From the NCBI RefSeq assembly GCF_000420465.1, contig NZ_ATUZ01000018.1:62001-126000 (forward strand): 64,000 bases of DNA. The letters are read 5' to 3'. This document shows, one piece after another, positions 52,778 to 63,623 of the stretch. The translations under genes were made by a program, and so were the position numbers. Under the pieces are notes generated by a model. It saw only the letters and a list, made by a program, of their open reading frames with translations, searched no databases and had not been told where the DNA came from. How positions within the stretch are numbered: the stretch's first letter is position 1; every line of letters starts with the position of its first letter. Source of the stretch: Desulfovibrio desulfuricans DSM 642. GTDB taxonomy: Bacteria > Desulfobacterota > Desulfovibrionia > Desulfovibrionales > Desulfovibrionaceae.

Positions 52778-53980
52778 TTAGCGTTTGCTGTCAAAAAAAT
52801 CCTTCTGATCCCCCACCCCATACAAAAACGCACCCCGGTGGTCGGCGGTGTCGCCAGCATACACGGCCTCAGCCCTGGCACCCCCGGCGGTGATGGTGTA
52901 GCCCACTGCAAGGGTGGACACGTAGGGCGGCATGACCTCATCCACCTTGCCGTAATAGTAGCGGCAAGGTGTTGCCGAGCGCCACATGAAGGCCTGATTG
53001 TCGCGCAATCTGCGAAAAAATGTGTCCATACCCGCCGAGGATTGCGCCATAACTTCCTCTTGCACCAGATCGGCAACCTTGGCGGGTAGTTGCGGTTTCA
53101 GCTCTTCCCAGCCGATATTGTTTTCGTAAAAATCACGGCAAGCAGCCTGATACTCTGGCTTGATGATGGTCTGGGGCAGGCCGGGCATGTCGTAATAGTA
53201 GGCGTAGGAATAGGTAAACAGAATAACGCTGCCCGCGAGCCACGTGGCATCAAGCGATGAGGGGTTGTTTATCCAGCGGGTCAGCAACAGGTACAGATCG
53301 GCTGGCGTAGCCGCCGTTGCCGCCGCCTTGACGGGCATGCTCAGGGATTCGAGCCGATGGCGGAACTGCTGGGTGCTCCAGCTGCCCTGCGACCAGCCGC
53401 TGAGATACAGGCCATCCTCTTCAATACCCATATCCGCCAGCACTGCGCGGGCGGCAAAAAGCATATCCATGCAGGCCTGCACTGTTGCCTCGCGCACCAT
53501 GTAGCTGTCCGGCTCTGTGGAATCCCCCTTGCCGATGTAGTCCGCACCTATCACCACATAACCGTTCCCCGCCAGCCGCGCGGTTACAATGCGCGTTTCA
53601 TCCGATTCCTCGGGGCGGGAGGGCACCGCCGTGCGGGTAAATACCGTGCCATGCTGGTATGAAACCACGGGCAGCTTCTTTTGCGTGGTTTGCGGCACCG
53701 CCACAAGACCGGAAGCAAGCGTGGGCCGATTGCCCTGTTCCGGAATCATGGTTGTATACAGCACCTTGTACAGGCTCACGCCATTGGCGGCTTCCGGGTA
53801 CGGCATCTTGAAATTGCTGAATGCCGCCACTTCTGACGTAAGAATTTTGTTCAGCCGTTCAACGCTGTAGTCGCCGATGTGCGTATAGCGCACGCCGGAG
53901 GCAACGTCCTTGTAATCTGCCGCGCTGGCAGTTACCGCCAGCAGCATGAACAAAAAAACAATGATTGTGGTCTGCCGCAT
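52778..53980 (-). CDS. Exported alpha/beta hydrolase (lipase/esterase-like)
   Basis: A 400-residue protein with a signal peptide (~1-20, MRQTTIIVFLFMLLAVTASA) and an alpha/beta-hydrolase body. The nucleophile elbow is GWSQGS (S197), a likely aspartate is in KVDEVMPP (~346) and a histidine in DTADHRGAF (~382). The VSYQHGTVF and YVVIGADYIGKGDS blocks resemble secretory lipases. The substrate is unknown. GGAGG precedes the ATG. It is a single-gene unit, closed by the terminator at 52637-52682. Confidence 0.78.
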   Translation of the reverse strand: MRQTTIIVFLFMLLAVTASAADYKDVASGVRYTHIGDYSVERLNKILTSEVAAFSNFKMPYPEAANGVSLYKVLYTTMIPEQGNRPTLASGLVAVPQTTQKKLPVVSYQHGTVFTRTAVPSRPEESDETRIVTARLAGNGYVVIGADYIGKGDSTEPDSYMVREATVQACMDMLFAARAVLADMGIEEDGLYLSGWSQGSWSTQQFRHRLESLSMPVKAAATAATPADLYLLLTRWINNPSSLDATWLAGSVILFTYSYAYYYDMPGLPQTIIKPEYQAACRDFYENNIGWEELKPQLPAKVADLVQEEVMAQSSAGMDTFFRRLRDNQAFMWRSATPCRYYYGKVDEVMPPYVSTLAVGYTITAGGARAEAVYAGDTADHRGAFLYGVGDQKDFFDSKR

Positions 53981-54082
53981 GGAGCCTCCGGGTTTGCTGG
54001 TGTTTTTTCCACACTACTGATGCAGCGTTCTTTTGCAAGCATCTGTGGGCAGCCCAAAAAGCTGACCCGGAAAAACCATATG

Positions 54083-54112
54083 AAAAGGGGCCCTGCCATG
54101 CGGCAAGGCCCC
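54083..54112 (-). terminator. Terminator after the first tandem chemoreceptor
   Basis: On the minus strand GGGGCCTTGCC, GCAT, GGCAGGGCCCC and TTTT. The stem has one mismatch. Confidence 0.7.
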
Positions 54113-54141
54113 CCCCGTATTGGTTACGTACAGCCGGGCGG

Positions 54142-56184
54142 CTAATGCCCGGATTTCAAATTGCTGATAAGCCCGCGCAGCACCTGGGCCTGCTGGGCCA
54201 TGTCGGAAACCGCCCCGGCAGAATGCTGCATGGCGGAACTGGTTTCGAGCGAAATACGGTTCACATCTTCAATGGAGCGGTTAATCTCCTCGCTGGTCGA
54301 AGACTGTTCTTCCGCAGCTGTGGCGATGGATTGCACCTGCTGGGCTGTGGCGTCCACCAGATTCACAATTTCATGCAGGGCCTCGCCCGAGGTGCCCGCA
54401 AGCGTGGTGGCGGTGTCAATCATACCCACTACCTGCTCCACGTTGCCCACGTTCTTGCGGGTGCCGTTCTGGATATCGCGGATGGCGTCGCCCACTTCCT
54501 TGGTGGCGGTCATGGTCTTTTCCGCCAGTTTGCGCACTTCATCAGCAACCACGGCAAACCCACGCCCGGCTTCGCCAGCGCGCGCCGCTTCAATGGCCGC
54601 ATTGAGGGCCAGCAAATTGGTCTGGTCGGCAATATCCGAAATAACGCCCAGGATCTGCCCCGTACTCTCGGCCTGCTTGCCGAGCGTGGTCATTTCCGAT
54701 TTCAGTTCCACGGCGCTGGTCTGGATGCGGCTGATATCCGTTATCACGCTGGCCACCACATCCGCGCCGCTTTCAGCCTTGCTCTTTGCGGCCTTGGCGG
54801 ATTCCGCCGCCTGCCCGGCGTTGCGCGCAACTTCAAGCACGGTGGCGTTCATTTCTTCCATGGCTGTGGCTGTTTCGCCCACGCGGACAGTCTGGCTTTC
54901 AGCGCCACGGCTGGCCTGTTCCACCTGCGCCGAAAGTTCTTCCGAAGCCGTGGTTACGGCCTCCACAACGCCTTCAAGCTCGGTGGCGGCATGCAGCATG
55001 CCATCGGCCTTGGCCTTTTCCGCAGCCATGCGGGCGGCTTCGGCCTCTCTGGTTGCGCTGGCTGCGCGTTCCGATTCTTCTTGCGCCAGACGGCTTTTTC
55101 CGTCAGCCTCGGCTATCTTGTCTTTAAGGCTGCCCACCATGCTGCGCAGGCTGTCTGCCAGATGACCAATTTCATTACGCCGCACAAGCGTCAGGCTGCG
55201 CTCAAGCTCACCCGCCGCCACCGACCGGGCATAGGATTCCAGCTCTTGCAGGGGTTTGACGATGATCTTTTCAAGGGCCAGCAGGGTAATACCCACAAGC
55301 AGCAGGATTGCGGCAAAGCCAGCGCAAACCATGATGTTGCGCTGGTTGTTGGCCGAGGCTTCGATCTCCGCGCGATCCATGGTGATGACAACCTTCCAGT
55401 TCCAGCCCGGAACCGGCGCCCACGCCAGCATTTTTTCCACGCCGCCACGGGTGAAGGATTCCACGCCCGACGGCGTGGCAAGAATATGGGCAATCCCTTC
55501 TTCCTTGGAAACATCCTTAAGCACGCGCTCACTGTCGGGGTGGCCGACCATGACGCCCGTGGGCGCGACAATAAACGGATAGCCCGTTTTGCCCAGATGG
55601 ATGTCGTTAATGTAGTTTTCCATCAGGCCGTCAATGGCATAGGCCATGCCCACGCCGCCAATGACTTTGCCGCTGTCGTCCACTATGGCATCGGCAACGC
55701 CCACAATGGCCTTGCCCGTGATCGAGCTCTTTGACGGTGTGTCGCTCAGGCCGGGCTTGCCCTTGAACGTCTGGCGAATGTACTCGCGGTGGGCAAAATT
55801 TTTGAGGCTGCCTTCCTTGCCGTGAACACGGTTGATCAGCTGGGTGCCTTCCGTGTCAAACAGAAAGAAGGAGTTTACTTCGTCTGCCGAGCGCGACATG
55901 GCCGAGAGAAAACCTGCGGCCTCGCCATTATCGTGCCGGTTACGCAAATATTCCTTGAGGGCAGGTTGCAGCACCGCTCCGTGCAGCACCATCTGCTGCT
56001 GTTCGCCAAAGTCGCCCAGCGACTTGGCAATGGTGCCAGCCAGGAGGCGCATCTGATCAACGCTTGACGTCAGGCTGGCCTCATAGCTGTAGCGGGCGAC
56101 CACGACAATCAGGGCCGACTGCACCGCAAATACTACCCCGCCCACAAGAAGCATCATTGCCATTCTGATGCTGCGTACCGACAT
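54142..56184 (-). CDS. Methyl-accepting chemotaxis protein with Cache sensor (tandem copy 1)
   Basis: A 680-residue chemoreceptor. A transmembrane segment at ~8-30, a periplasmic double-Cache (dCache_1-like) sensor at ~40-280 (with [15 protein letters not shown] and [16 protein letters not shown]), a second membrane segment at ~286-306, a HAMP domain, and a long cytoplasmic signalling coiled coil whose tip is [19 protein letters not shown]. There is no C-terminal CheR-binding pentapeptide. The ligand is probably a small organic acid or amino acid, which is inferred from the sensor type only. GAGGAGG precedes the ATG. Confidence 0.92.
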   Translation of the reverse strand: MSVRSIRMAMMLLVGGVVFAVQSALIVVVARYSYEASLTSSVDQMRLLAGTIAKSLGDFGEQQQMVLHGAVLQPALKEYLRNRHDNGEAAGFLSAMSRSADEVNSFFLFDTEGTQLINRVHGKEGSLKNFAHREYIRQTFKGKPGLSDTPSKSSITGKAIVGVADAIVDDSGKVIGGVGMAYAIDGLMENYINDIHLGKTGYPFIVAPTGVMVGHPDSERVLKDVSKEEGIAHILATPSGVESFTRGGVEKMLAWAPVPGWNWKVVITMDRAEIEASANNQRNIMVCAGFAAILLLVGITLLALEKIIVKPLQELESYARSVAAGELERSLTLVRRNEIGHLADSLRSMVGSLKDKIAEADGKSRLAQEESERAASATREAEAARMAAEKAKADGMLHAATELEGVVEAVTTASEELSAQVEQASRGAESQTVRVGETATAMEEMNATVLEVARNAGQAAESAKAAKSKAESGADVVASVITDISRIQTSAVELKSEMTTLGKQAESTGQILGVISDIADQTNLLALNAAIEAARAGEAGRGFAVVADEVRKLAEKTMTATKEVGDAIRDIQNGTRKNVGNVEQVVGMIDTATTLAGTSGEALHEIVNLVDATAQQVQSIATAAEEQSSTSEEINRSIEDVNRISLETSSAMQHSAGAVSDMAQQAQVLRGLISNLKSGH

Positions 56185-56464
56185 AAACTAGCCTCCTCAC
56201 TGCAAAACAGATCATTTCAATTCAGGCTGTCCACTGCGATCTTGCTAAAAACATCAAAATGAAGGCGAGTGCAATATATATTCCAATATATCAAGATATT
56301 TTATTTTTTGTTTATTATTTGAAATAACTAAGTATTTATTATTATCTGGCTCTTGATTCCTTCACGCCACGTCCCCATATGTTCACATTTGTTAACACTG
56401 ATATTAAAATAATTAACAGTGATGCCTAAACGTGCGCCTTGTGGATAGGGGCAAAAACAGGGTG
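56185..56464. other. A+T-rich region upstream of tandem receptor copy 1
   Basis: About 280 bases with no gene, unusually rich in A+T. It should hold the promoter of the receptor at 54142-56184. The 16-bp near-palindrome ATATATT-CC-AATATAT (56276-56291) is a possible regulator site. I see no confident -35/-10 pair. Confidence 0.4.
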
Positions 56465-56497
56465 AAAAAAGCGGCCCCCACATCAGCAGGAGCCGCT
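56465..56497 (-). terminator. Terminator after the second tandem chemoreceptor
   Basis: On the minus strand AGCGGCTCC pairs (one T-G) with the GGGGCCGCT arm and is followed by six T's. Confidence 0.7.
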
Positions 56498-56589
56498 TCC
56501 AGTCAGGTAGCAAGGACTGATTTTAAAACATTTCAGCAACAAATTCAGTCCGGCAGAGCATATCTGCCTCTGCTTTTCTTCGCCCCTGG

Positions 56590-58632
56590 CTAATTTCCGG
56601 ATTTCATACTGGCGATAAGTCCGCGCAGCACCTGGGCTTGCTGGGCCATTTCTGAAACCGCTCCGGCGGAATGCTGCATGGCGGAGCTGGTTTCGAGCGA
56701 AATACGGTTCACGTCCTCAATGGAGCGGTTGATCTCCTCACTGGTGGAGGATTGCTCTTCCGCAGCCGTGGCGATGGACTGCACCTGCTGGGCAGTGGCG
56801 TCCACCAGCTCCACAATTTCATTCAGGGCTTCGCCCGAGGTGCTTGCAAGCGTGGTGGCGGTGTCAATCATACCCACTACCTGCTCCACATTGCCCACGT
56901 TTTTGCGGGTGCCGTTCTGGATATCGCGGATGGCATCGCCCACTTCCTTGGTGGCGGTCATGGTTTTTTCCGCCAGTTTGCGTACTTCATCGGCTACCAC
57001 GGCAAATCCACGTCCGGCTTCGCCAGCGCGCGCCGCTTCAATGGCCGCATTGAGGGCCAGCAGATTGGTTTGGTCGGCGATATCCGAAATAACGCCCAGG
57101 ATCTGCCCCGTACTCTCGGCCTGCTTGCCGAGCGTGGTCATTTCCGTTTTCAGTTCCACGGCGCTGGTCTGGATGCGGCTGATGTCCTTTACCACGCTGG
57201 CCACCACTTCGGCACCGCTTTCAGCCTTGCTCTTGGCGGTTTTGGCGGATTCCGCCGCCTGCCCGGCGTTGCGAGCCACTTCAAGCACGGTGGCGTTCAT
57301 TTCTTCCATGGCGGTGGCTGTTTCACCCACACGGGCAGTCTGGCTTTCAGCACCACGGCTGGCCTGTTCCACCTGGGCCGAGAGTTCTTCCGAAGCCGTG
57401 GTTACGGCTTCCACAACGCCTTCAAGCTCGGTAGCGGCATGCAGCATGCCATCGGCCTTGGCCTGTTCGGCGGCCATGCGCGCGGCTTCGGCCTCTTTTG
57501 TTGCGCTGGCTGCGCGTTCAGATTCTTCCTGAGCCAGACGGCTTTTCCCATCGGCCTCGGCTATCTTGGCCTTGAGGCTGCTCACCATACTGCGCAGGCT
57601 GTCTGCCAACTTGCCGATTTCATTGCGCAGGTTGATTGTCAGAGAGGATTCAAGATTGCCGTCCGCAACGTCTGAAGCAAAAGCCTGCAACTGCCGCAAG
57701 GGGCGCACAACAACCTTGTCCAGCGCAAACAGGCAGATGCCCACCAAGGCCAGAATAGTAACAAAGCCGAGCACCAGCATGACGTTGCGCTGCTCGCGGG
57801 CCGGGGCTTCTATTTCATCAAGGGCCATGGTCACGCCTACGCGCCAGTTCCAGTTGGGAGCCACATCCCAGGCCAGCATGCGCTTTTCGCCTTCACGCAT
57901 AAATTCCACGCCGCTGCCGGAATCAACCTTGACCATATCGCTGACGCCCGGTTCACCGGCCATATTCTTGAGGATGTAATCGCTGTTTACGTGGCTGATC
58001 ACAACGCCCTGGGGCGAAACAACAATGACGCGGCCCGTCTTGCCAATACTGATTGCCTTGAGATTTTTTGTCAGGCTGTCGATGTCGTATGACATGCCCA
58101 CGCCGCCCACGACCTTGCCTTTATCGTCAAGGATGGGTGCGGTCACGCTGACGATAAGCTTGCCCGTGGCTATACTTTTTGTAGGTGCGGAACTGAAGCC
58201 CGGCTTGTTGGCCAGGGCGGCCTTGATGTATTCGCGGTCGGCAAGGTCGCTGAGCTTGCCGGCCTGCCCCTGCGCGTAGGTAATGAGCTGTTTCCCGGCG
58301 GTATCAAAGAGGTAAATGGTGTTGATTTCAGGCGCGGCTTTGGACATGGCAGCAAGAAAAACTTCCGCGCCTTTTTTGTCTTCGCCCGTGAGCAGGAAGT
58401 CACGCAGTCGTGGCGGTTTGGAAACACCGTTGATGAACATGCTGAGCTGGGTTCCAAAATCGCCCAGGGATTTGCTTACCGTGTCCGCGGTGAGATCCAT
58501 TTCGTGAGTGCTTGCCTTAAGGTTCGCCTCATCCCCCATGCGCGTTACGACAACAACCAGAGCCGACTGCACCGCCAGTACCACGATGCTGATGACCAGC
58601 AACATGGCAGTTCTGATACTGCGTGAAAACAT
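56590..58632 (-). CDS. Methyl-accepting chemotaxis protein with Cache sensor (tandem copy 2)
   Basis: A 680-residue paralogue of the receptor at 54142-56184, the same length and domain order. The cytoplasmic half (from about residue 340) is almost identical to copy 1, with only scattered changes. The periplasmic sensor (~40-280) is clearly diverged, e.g. [17 protein letters not shown] against [17 protein letters not shown], so the ligand may differ. GGAAG precedes the ATG. Terminated separately at 56465-56497; not obviously co-transcribed with copy 1. Confidence 0.92.
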   Translation of the reverse strand: MFSRSIRTAMLLVISIVVLAVQSALVVVVTRMGDEANLKASTHEMDLTADTVSKSLGDFGTQLSMFINGVSKPPRLRDFLLTGEDKKGAEVFLAAMSKAAPEINTIYLFDTAGKQLITYAQGQAGKLSDLADREYIKAALANKPGFSSAPTKSIATGKLIVSVTAPILDDKGKVVGGVGMSYDIDSLTKNLKAISIGKTGRVIVVSPQGVVISHVNSDYILKNMAGEPGVSDMVKVDSGSGVEFMREGEKRMLAWDVAPNWNWRVGVTMALDEIEAPAREQRNVMLVLGFVTILALVGICLFALDKVVVRPLRQLQAFASDVADGNLESSLTINLRNEIGKLADSLRSMVSSLKAKIAEADGKSRLAQEESERAASATKEAEAARMAAEQAKADGMLHAATELEGVVEAVTTASEELSAQVEQASRGAESQTARVGETATAMEEMNATVLEVARNAGQAAESAKTAKSKAESGAEVVASVVKDISRIQTSAVELKTEMTTLGKQAESTGQILGVISDIADQTNLLALNAAIEAARAGEAGRGFAVVADEVRKLAEKTMTATKEVGDAIRDIQNGTRKNVGNVEQVVGMIDTATTLASTSGEALNEIVELVDATAQQVQSIATAAEEQSSTSEEINRSIEDVNRISLETSSAMQHSAGAVSEMAQQAQVLRGLIASMKSGN

Positions 58633-58827
58633 AACAGCTTCCTTTACGTAATAAAACTAGTCACCTGAACACCTTGATTCATAGCATTTCATATGCGGCA
58701 TTCCCTCATTTCTGAAGGACGATAATTCTCCATGGGGACACGCCAAGACAGGCCGCAGCGTGGCTGTTATCCGCATAATGCCATCAACGCGGCGTTCCCT
58801 GCGCTGGCGAGGTATTGCCGCACAGCA

Positions 58828-58870
58828 AAAAAGAAGCGGCAGCGCAACAGACCTGCGCTGCCGCTTCTTT
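58828..58870. terminator. Strong bidirectional terminator before the tandem receptors
   Basis: A perfect 17-bp stem (58830-58846 with 58854-58870) has a 7-nt loop. On the minus strand it ends in a run of T's and closes thrC. Confidence 0.92.
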
Positions 58871-58896
58871 GATTATCGGCTTCTATAATATAAACT

Positions 58897-60342
58897 TTAC
58901 TTTTTTTGTAAAGAAAGTCGATTTGCCACGGCATCCGCCCCCATGCGGGCAAATTCGGCCACTTCGCGCCCCTGACGCGCGCTTTCTGGCAGGAGCAGCT
59001 CCGGCTTGTTGGCCAGGCTCTTGTCGGGCGTGACGCCGTACTCCGCCGGGAAGGAATCGTTGAAATACATGTCCTGAAAACCTGCGAACTTGAGGGCATG
59101 GGCCGTTGCGTCAAGCACGGCATGCTCCTTGTTGCTGATCAGGCCAAGGGCCTTGGCGTTCATGAGGCCCGCGAGGCACTCGCCGCCCTGGGTGCAGGCA
59201 ATGTGGCCGTGACGGTTGGCAACAATCATGGCATCCATGATCTGCTGCTCGGTCACGCGCACCACCTGAAAGGCCCCTTCGCCGCCCTTTTCGATAAACA
59301 TCTCCGCCAGCTTGCGCACACGCGGGAAGGAAACGGGGTTGCCGATCATGGCGGCCTGCGCCACGCTGGGCGTGACGGTCACTGGCTGCCAGTGGCGGGC
59401 ATCCTTGGGCGCATCGTAATAACGCCACACCGGGTCGGCATGCTCGGACTGCACGCCAAACACGCGGGGCAGCGAGGTGATGATGCCAAGCTCAAGCATT
59501 TTCAGGAAGCCGCACATGATGGCCGTGATGTTGCCCGCATTGCCGATGGGCACAAAGAGGCACAGATCGGTCATGTCCCACCCGTACCACTGGGCTGTTT
59601 CATACGCGTAGGATTCCTGCCCGAGGATGCGCCAGCTGTTCTTGGAATTGAGCAGGGCCACGCGGTAATTTTCTGCCAGCAGCTCGACCACCTTCATGCA
59701 GTCGTCAAACACGCCGGGCAGTTCAAGCACTGTTGCTCCGCTGCCAAGCGGCTGCGAAAGCTGCTGGGGCGTTACCTTGCCGTGGGGCAGAAGCACCACG
59801 CTCTTGAGGGGCGCGCCCACATACGAGGCGTAGAGGGCCGCCGCCGCCGAGGTGTCGCCAGTGGAGGCGCACACGGTCAGCACTTCGTCCCACTTGTTGC
59901 GGCGGCACAGCCACTTGAGGTAGCTGAACGCGCAGGCCATGCCGCGATCCTTGAAGGACGCGCTGGGGTTCTGACCATCGTTCTTGTAGGCAAAGGGCAC
60001 GCCCACGCGGTCACGCAGGGCCGGGGCCGCTTCAATAATCGGCGTGATGCCTTCGCCCAGATACACGATATCGTCTTCGTCCAGCAGGGGAGCAAGCAGC
60101 TCGTAAAAACGGAATATCCCCCGAAGCGCGGTGCTGCGGCTGGCGGAGCGGGCGTCAAAAAGCTCGCGCCACTCTGCGCCGCTGCGCTCTTTCAGTTTGT
60201 CGAAATCCAGGTTTTCCAGCAGAAACACGCCGCCGCACTGCGGGCAGGTGTACAGCAGGCTGTCGCCGGGATGACGCGCGCCACAGTCAAGACAAACATA
60301 CTCCATGCGGCCGCGATAGGCCGGAAAATCCGCATGCGCCAT
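58897..60342 (-). CDS. thrC: Threonine synthase
   Basis: A 481-residue PLP enzyme that converts O-phosphohomoserine to threonine. An N-terminal zinc ribbon (C17, C20, C33, C36) is followed by the fold-type II core with the PLP lysine K131 in NPSASFKDRGM. STGDTSAAA and PIGNAGNI are PLP-phosphate loops. AAGGAG precedes the ATG. hom, the enzyme two steps earlier, is 15 kb away. It is the last gene of the rnb-type/plsY/thrC series on the minus strand. Confidence 0.95.
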   Translation of the reverse strand: MAHADFPAYRGRMEYVCLDCGARHPGDSLLYTCPQCGGVFLLENLDFDKLKERSGAEWRELFDARSASRSTALRGIFRFYELLAPLLDEDDIVYLGEGITPIIEAAPALRDRVGVPFAYKNDGQNPSASFKDRGMACAFSYLKWLCRRNKWDEVLTVCASTGDTSAAAALYASYVGAPLKSVVLLPHGKVTPQQLSQPLGSGATVLELPGVFDDCMKVVELLAENYRVALLNSKNSWRILGQESYAYETAQWYGWDMTDLCLFVPIGNAGNITAIMCGFLKMLELGIITSLPRVFGVQSEHADPVWRYYDAPKDARHWQPVTVTPSVAQAAMIGNPVSFPRVRKLAEMFIEKGGEGAFQVVRVTEQQIMDAMIVANRHGHIACTQGGECLAGLMNAKALGLISNKEHAVLDATAHALKFAGFQDMYFNDSFPAEYGVTPDKSLANKPELLLPESARQGREVAEFARMGADAVANRLSLQKK

Positions 60343-60500
60343 GAGAGAAACTCCTTGATAATTGCATCAGGAAGGGGCTTTGCAATCCCCATCCTCACCC
60401 CCGGTTCACAAAAACATTTTGCGGCCAGGGGCGCTTGTGGCTCTGACAATGGCGGCACAGCAGGCCGCAGCATTGCCGAAATCTGCGGGAAAGCCAGGGG

Positions 60501-61115
60501 CTATCCCTTGTCTTCCTGCTTTTCCGAATGCTTGCCCTTGAGCCAGCTTTTTTCGGTGCCTGCGCGCAAGCGCGCGATATTTTCCTTGTGCTTCCAGACC
60601 ACCACGGCCAGCACGCACAGGGAAAGAGGCAGCCACACCCATTGGCCTGTAACCGCCAGAGCCACAACCAGCGCGGCAACGAGGCTCAGGGAACCCAGCG
60701 AAACAAAGCCGCTGCGCCAGATGATCAGACAGCACAGGGCAGAAGCTGCCAGCAACTGCCAGAAAGCCAGGGGCATGAACACGCCTATGCTGGTGGCAAC
60801 AGCCTTGCCGCCCTTGAACTTCATGAAGCAGGAAAACACATGTCCAAGCACGCAGGCCAAGCCCACTACGCTGACAAATAGGGGCGAGGGATTGATGCGG
60901 AACGCAAGCCACACCGGCAGCGCGCCCTTGCAGACGTCGCACGCAAGGGTTGCCACACCCCAGCCAAAGCCGCACAGACGCGCCACATTGGTGGCCCCGG
61001 TGTTGCGGCTGCCGCTCTCACGCGGGTCCAGACGGCAAAAGGTCTTGGCGATAACAAGGCCCCACGGCACGGAACCAAGCACATAGGCCAGAGCAATCCA
61101 CAATACTTCCAGCAT
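60501..61115 (-). CDS. plsY: Glycerol-3-phosphate acyltransferase PlsY
   Basis: A 204-residue integral membrane enzyme that acylates glycerol 3-phosphate from acyl phosphate, the first step of phospholipid synthesis. Five to six hydrophobic segments are present; motif 1 is SGSRNTGATNVARLCG and motif 2 KFKGGKAVATSIGVF. The length is typical. CGGAG precedes the ATG. It lies between the exonuclease gene and thrC, with gaps of ~150 nt. Confidence 0.94.
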   Translation of the reverse strand: MLEVLWIALAYVLGSVPWGLVIAKTFCRLDPRESGSRNTGATNVARLCGFGWGVATLACDVCKGALPVWLAFRINPSPLFVSVVGLACVLGHVFSCFMKFKGGKAVATSIGVFMPLAFWQLLAASALCCLIIWRSGFVSLGSLSLVAALVVALAVTGQWVWLPLSLCVLAVVVWKHKENIARLRAGTEKSWLKGKHSEKQEDKG

Positions 61116-61266
61116 ATAGTTCTCCGCTGCAACTCTCTGAAAATACGGACAGATATGCCCGCAAACCCAAACAGTCCCCTAAAAAAACACCACTGCATGG
61201 CAGCGCAAGAGGCTGCTGGCGCGCATGCCGGACCGGGATGCTGCCCGACGGAAACGAAAGGCCGGT

Positions 61267-63417
61267 CTAGCCCGCCGTAACCGCTTCCAGAATCATGATT
61301 TCATTATACAGGGGCTGCACCTTGCCAATACGCACATCCACGGCAAGGCCGGGGTGCGAGCGCTCGTCAAAGAGCCGCCTTTTACCGCGCACAAACATGC
61401 CCTGATCAGGCAGGCTCACAGTAATAAAAGCATCGTTTTCTTCAGTGATAACGCCGTTCCACCAGACCTTGTCGCCCTTCTGGCGGAAGAACAGCAGCTT
61501 CCAGTAGCGCGGGCGGAAGCGCTGCACCTGCCCCGCCGCGTCCAGCGCGGGCGAAAGCACGTTGAGCAGGTCTGTCAGCTCGGCTTCTGTCCAGCGCGGC
61601 GCGCCAGTGCGGAAAAAATGCACCAACTGTTCTTCGTTGACAAGGTCGGGATAACGCCTGAGCGGCGAGGTCACAGGGGTGTAGCGGGCAAGCCCGAGGG
61701 CCGCGTGGGGCCGGGCCTGCACCTCAAGGCCTGAGGGCGTGAGCGCGCGCATGATGCGCGTCATGTCCTGCGGACTTGTCCAGATGCCCGCGTATTCCCT
61801 GGGCAGGGCCACATCCTGCACACGGTGCAGCATGGCGACGCCGTGATCGGCGGCCCACTGGGCCACAGCGGCGCTGGCAAGGATCATCATTTCCGCCACC
61901 AGCATCTGCGCGTCCGAGGCCTGATAATCCAGCCCAACTTCCACGCGCACATCTGCCCCTTCGCCCTCAAGACGTATCACAGGGTCGGGCCTGTCCATAA
62001 TTACCGCTCCGTCCGCAATGCGGGCGGTCTGCCGCTGACGGGCAAGTTCAAGGCCCAGACGCAGCTGTCCGGCATAGGGGGTGGCAGCATTCTGCGGCAG
62101 GGGTTCGCCTGCGGCCTGCGCGTCAAGCACGGCCTGGCTGTCCACATAGGTCAGGTTGGCGGCAAGGCTGGTCTGCACAACCGAAATTTCACACTCGCCA
62201 AGGGTGCCATCCGCCGCCACATGCACGAGCACGCTCAGTGCGGGACGCGTCTGGCCCGCCAGCAGCGAGTAGGCGTCAGTGCCCAGTACTTCGGGCAGCA
62301 TGTGGCAGTCGCCTTCCGGCAGATAGATGCTGGTGCCGCGGTGCAGCACCATCTTGTCCAGCGGCCCGCCAAAATTCCAGAACAGCGAGGGGCAGGCCAG
62401 CATGAGGGTCAGGGCCCAGCCATCGCCCTCCGCCTCCACATGAAAGGCATCGTCCACGTCGCGCGTAGTTGCGCTGTCTATGCTGATGCAGGGCAGATCG
62501 CAGACATCAAGGCTGCCTTCCTGCCCATCGTTGACAAGGGTAGTCAGGGGGTCGCGCCCTGCGGCGGCAAGGGAGTCTACCTCATCGGCGCAGGCCTGCC
62601 ACCATGTGTCGCCCGAGGCATAGCCCGCACGGTCAAGCCAGAAATTATAGTGCGGCGGCACCTTGCCCCAGGCCACCAGCAGTTGCAGGGGCAGATGCGG
62701 CACATCCGGCATGCCCTTGCTCAGGGTGCGCCAGATGTTTTCCCATTCCTGACTTTCAGGATCAATCATGCGGGAAAAAAGAACTTCTTCCAGGCGCTCG
62801 GCCACTTCCTGCGAGGGCCATTCGCCAAGGGCAGCGCCCTCGCGCGGGGGCTGGGGCAGCTCGCGCTTGCGGCAGGCAACATCCCACAAAAGGCGTAGAA
62901 AGGCGGCTCCGCCTGCAATGAGCGATTCGCGCTCAAGGCGGATTTTCTCCTCGGCCATGCGTTTTTCAACCATGTCGGCAGAAAAAACCTGAAAATCCGG
63001 GGGCTGAAAACGAAAATGACTTTTGCAGGCCAGCAGGGCGCGGCCATAGGCAGCCACATGATCGGTGGTGGGATCGCTTTCAAAAAGCTCGGCAAACCAG
63101 CTTGCCGGGGCCGCTTCCACCTCTCCCTGGGCGAGTTCCCACACGTCCATGACAGGAATTTGGGCGGCCATGTCTTCGCGGGTTTTTCTGTGCGCTTCAA
63201 GCACGCGCACGGCGTCTTCCCGTCCCATGTCCGCCCCGTGCATGGGCCCTATCCAGGGCAGCAGGCGCGAAGAATTGAGCCGGGTTTCCCTTCTGTTGGG
63301 CAACAGCAGCCGCAGCCTGCCCCCGACCTCTTCAGTGACCAGGGCAATCTGCACGGCATTGCCTTCCATATATTCCACCACGCAACCCGGCGCCGGGTAG
63401 CGCACACAATCAGACAT
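61267..63417 (-). CDS. RNase II/R-type exoribonuclease (RNB domain)
   Basis: A 716-residue 3'-5' exoribonuclease. The RNB catalytic core (~300-620) has the acidic motif SIDSATTRDVDDAFHV with its metal-binding aspartates, and YTPVTSPLRRYPDLVNEEQL near residue 550. The N-terminal ~200 residues are helical and do not show clear cold-shock domains; an S1-like segment may end the protein. It is closer to the cyanobacterial/chloroplast type (RNB with a degenerate N-terminus) than to E. coli RNase R. GAAGGAG precedes the ATG. Confidence 0.85.
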   Translation of the reverse strand: MSDCVRYPAPGCVVEYMEGNAVQIALVTEEVGGRLRLLLPNRRETRLNSSRLLPWIGPMHGADMGREDAVRVLEAHRKTREDMAAQIPVMDVWELAQGEVEAAPASWFAELFESDPTTDHVAAYGRALLACKSHFRFQPPDFQVFSADMVEKRMAEEKIRLERESLIAGGAAFLRLLWDVACRKRELPQPPREGAALGEWPSQEVAERLEEVLFSRMIDPESQEWENIWRTLSKGMPDVPHLPLQLLVAWGKVPPHYNFWLDRAGYASGDTWWQACADEVDSLAAAGRDPLTTLVNDGQEGSLDVCDLPCISIDSATTRDVDDAFHVEAEGDGWALTLMLACPSLFWNFGGPLDKMVLHRGTSIYLPEGDCHMLPEVLGTDAYSLLAGQTRPALSVLVHVAADGTLGECEISVVQTSLAANLTYVDSQAVLDAQAAGEPLPQNAATPYAGQLRLGLELARQRQTARIADGAVIMDRPDPVIRLEGEGADVRVEVGLDYQASDAQMLVAEMMILASAAVAQWAADHGVAMLHRVQDVALPREYAGIWTSPQDMTRIMRALTPSGLEVQARPHAALGLARYTPVTSPLRRYPDLVNEEQLVHFFRTGAPRWTEAELTDLLNVLSPALDAAGQVQRFRPRYWKLLFFRQKGDKVWWNGVITEENDAFITVSLPDQGMFVRGKRRLFDERSHPGLAVDVRIGKVQPLYNEIMILEAVTAG

Positions 63418-63623
63418 GCCCGCTCCTTCAGAAAAAGCGCGTCCGCTCTCCCATAGACCGTCGCGCTTGCAGCCAAAGACATTCCTTTATTTTTGGCCTT
63501 CTGGCAAGTGCCACCGGGGGCGCAGCGCCAGACATACTGGACGCAAGGGCTGTAAACCGCTATATTAGCGGCTTACGGCAACAATTTTTACCACTCGCAT
63601 AGCGCGAGCAGGGCGGACACCCA
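63418..63623. other. Divergent region between the exonuclease and the last gene
   Basis: About 200 bases. GTAA-A-CCGCTA and TAGCGG-C-TTAC at about 63552-63576 form a good hairpin before the last gene and could be part of its leader. CTCGC/GCGAG follows near 63594. No confident promoter. Confidence 0.4.
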
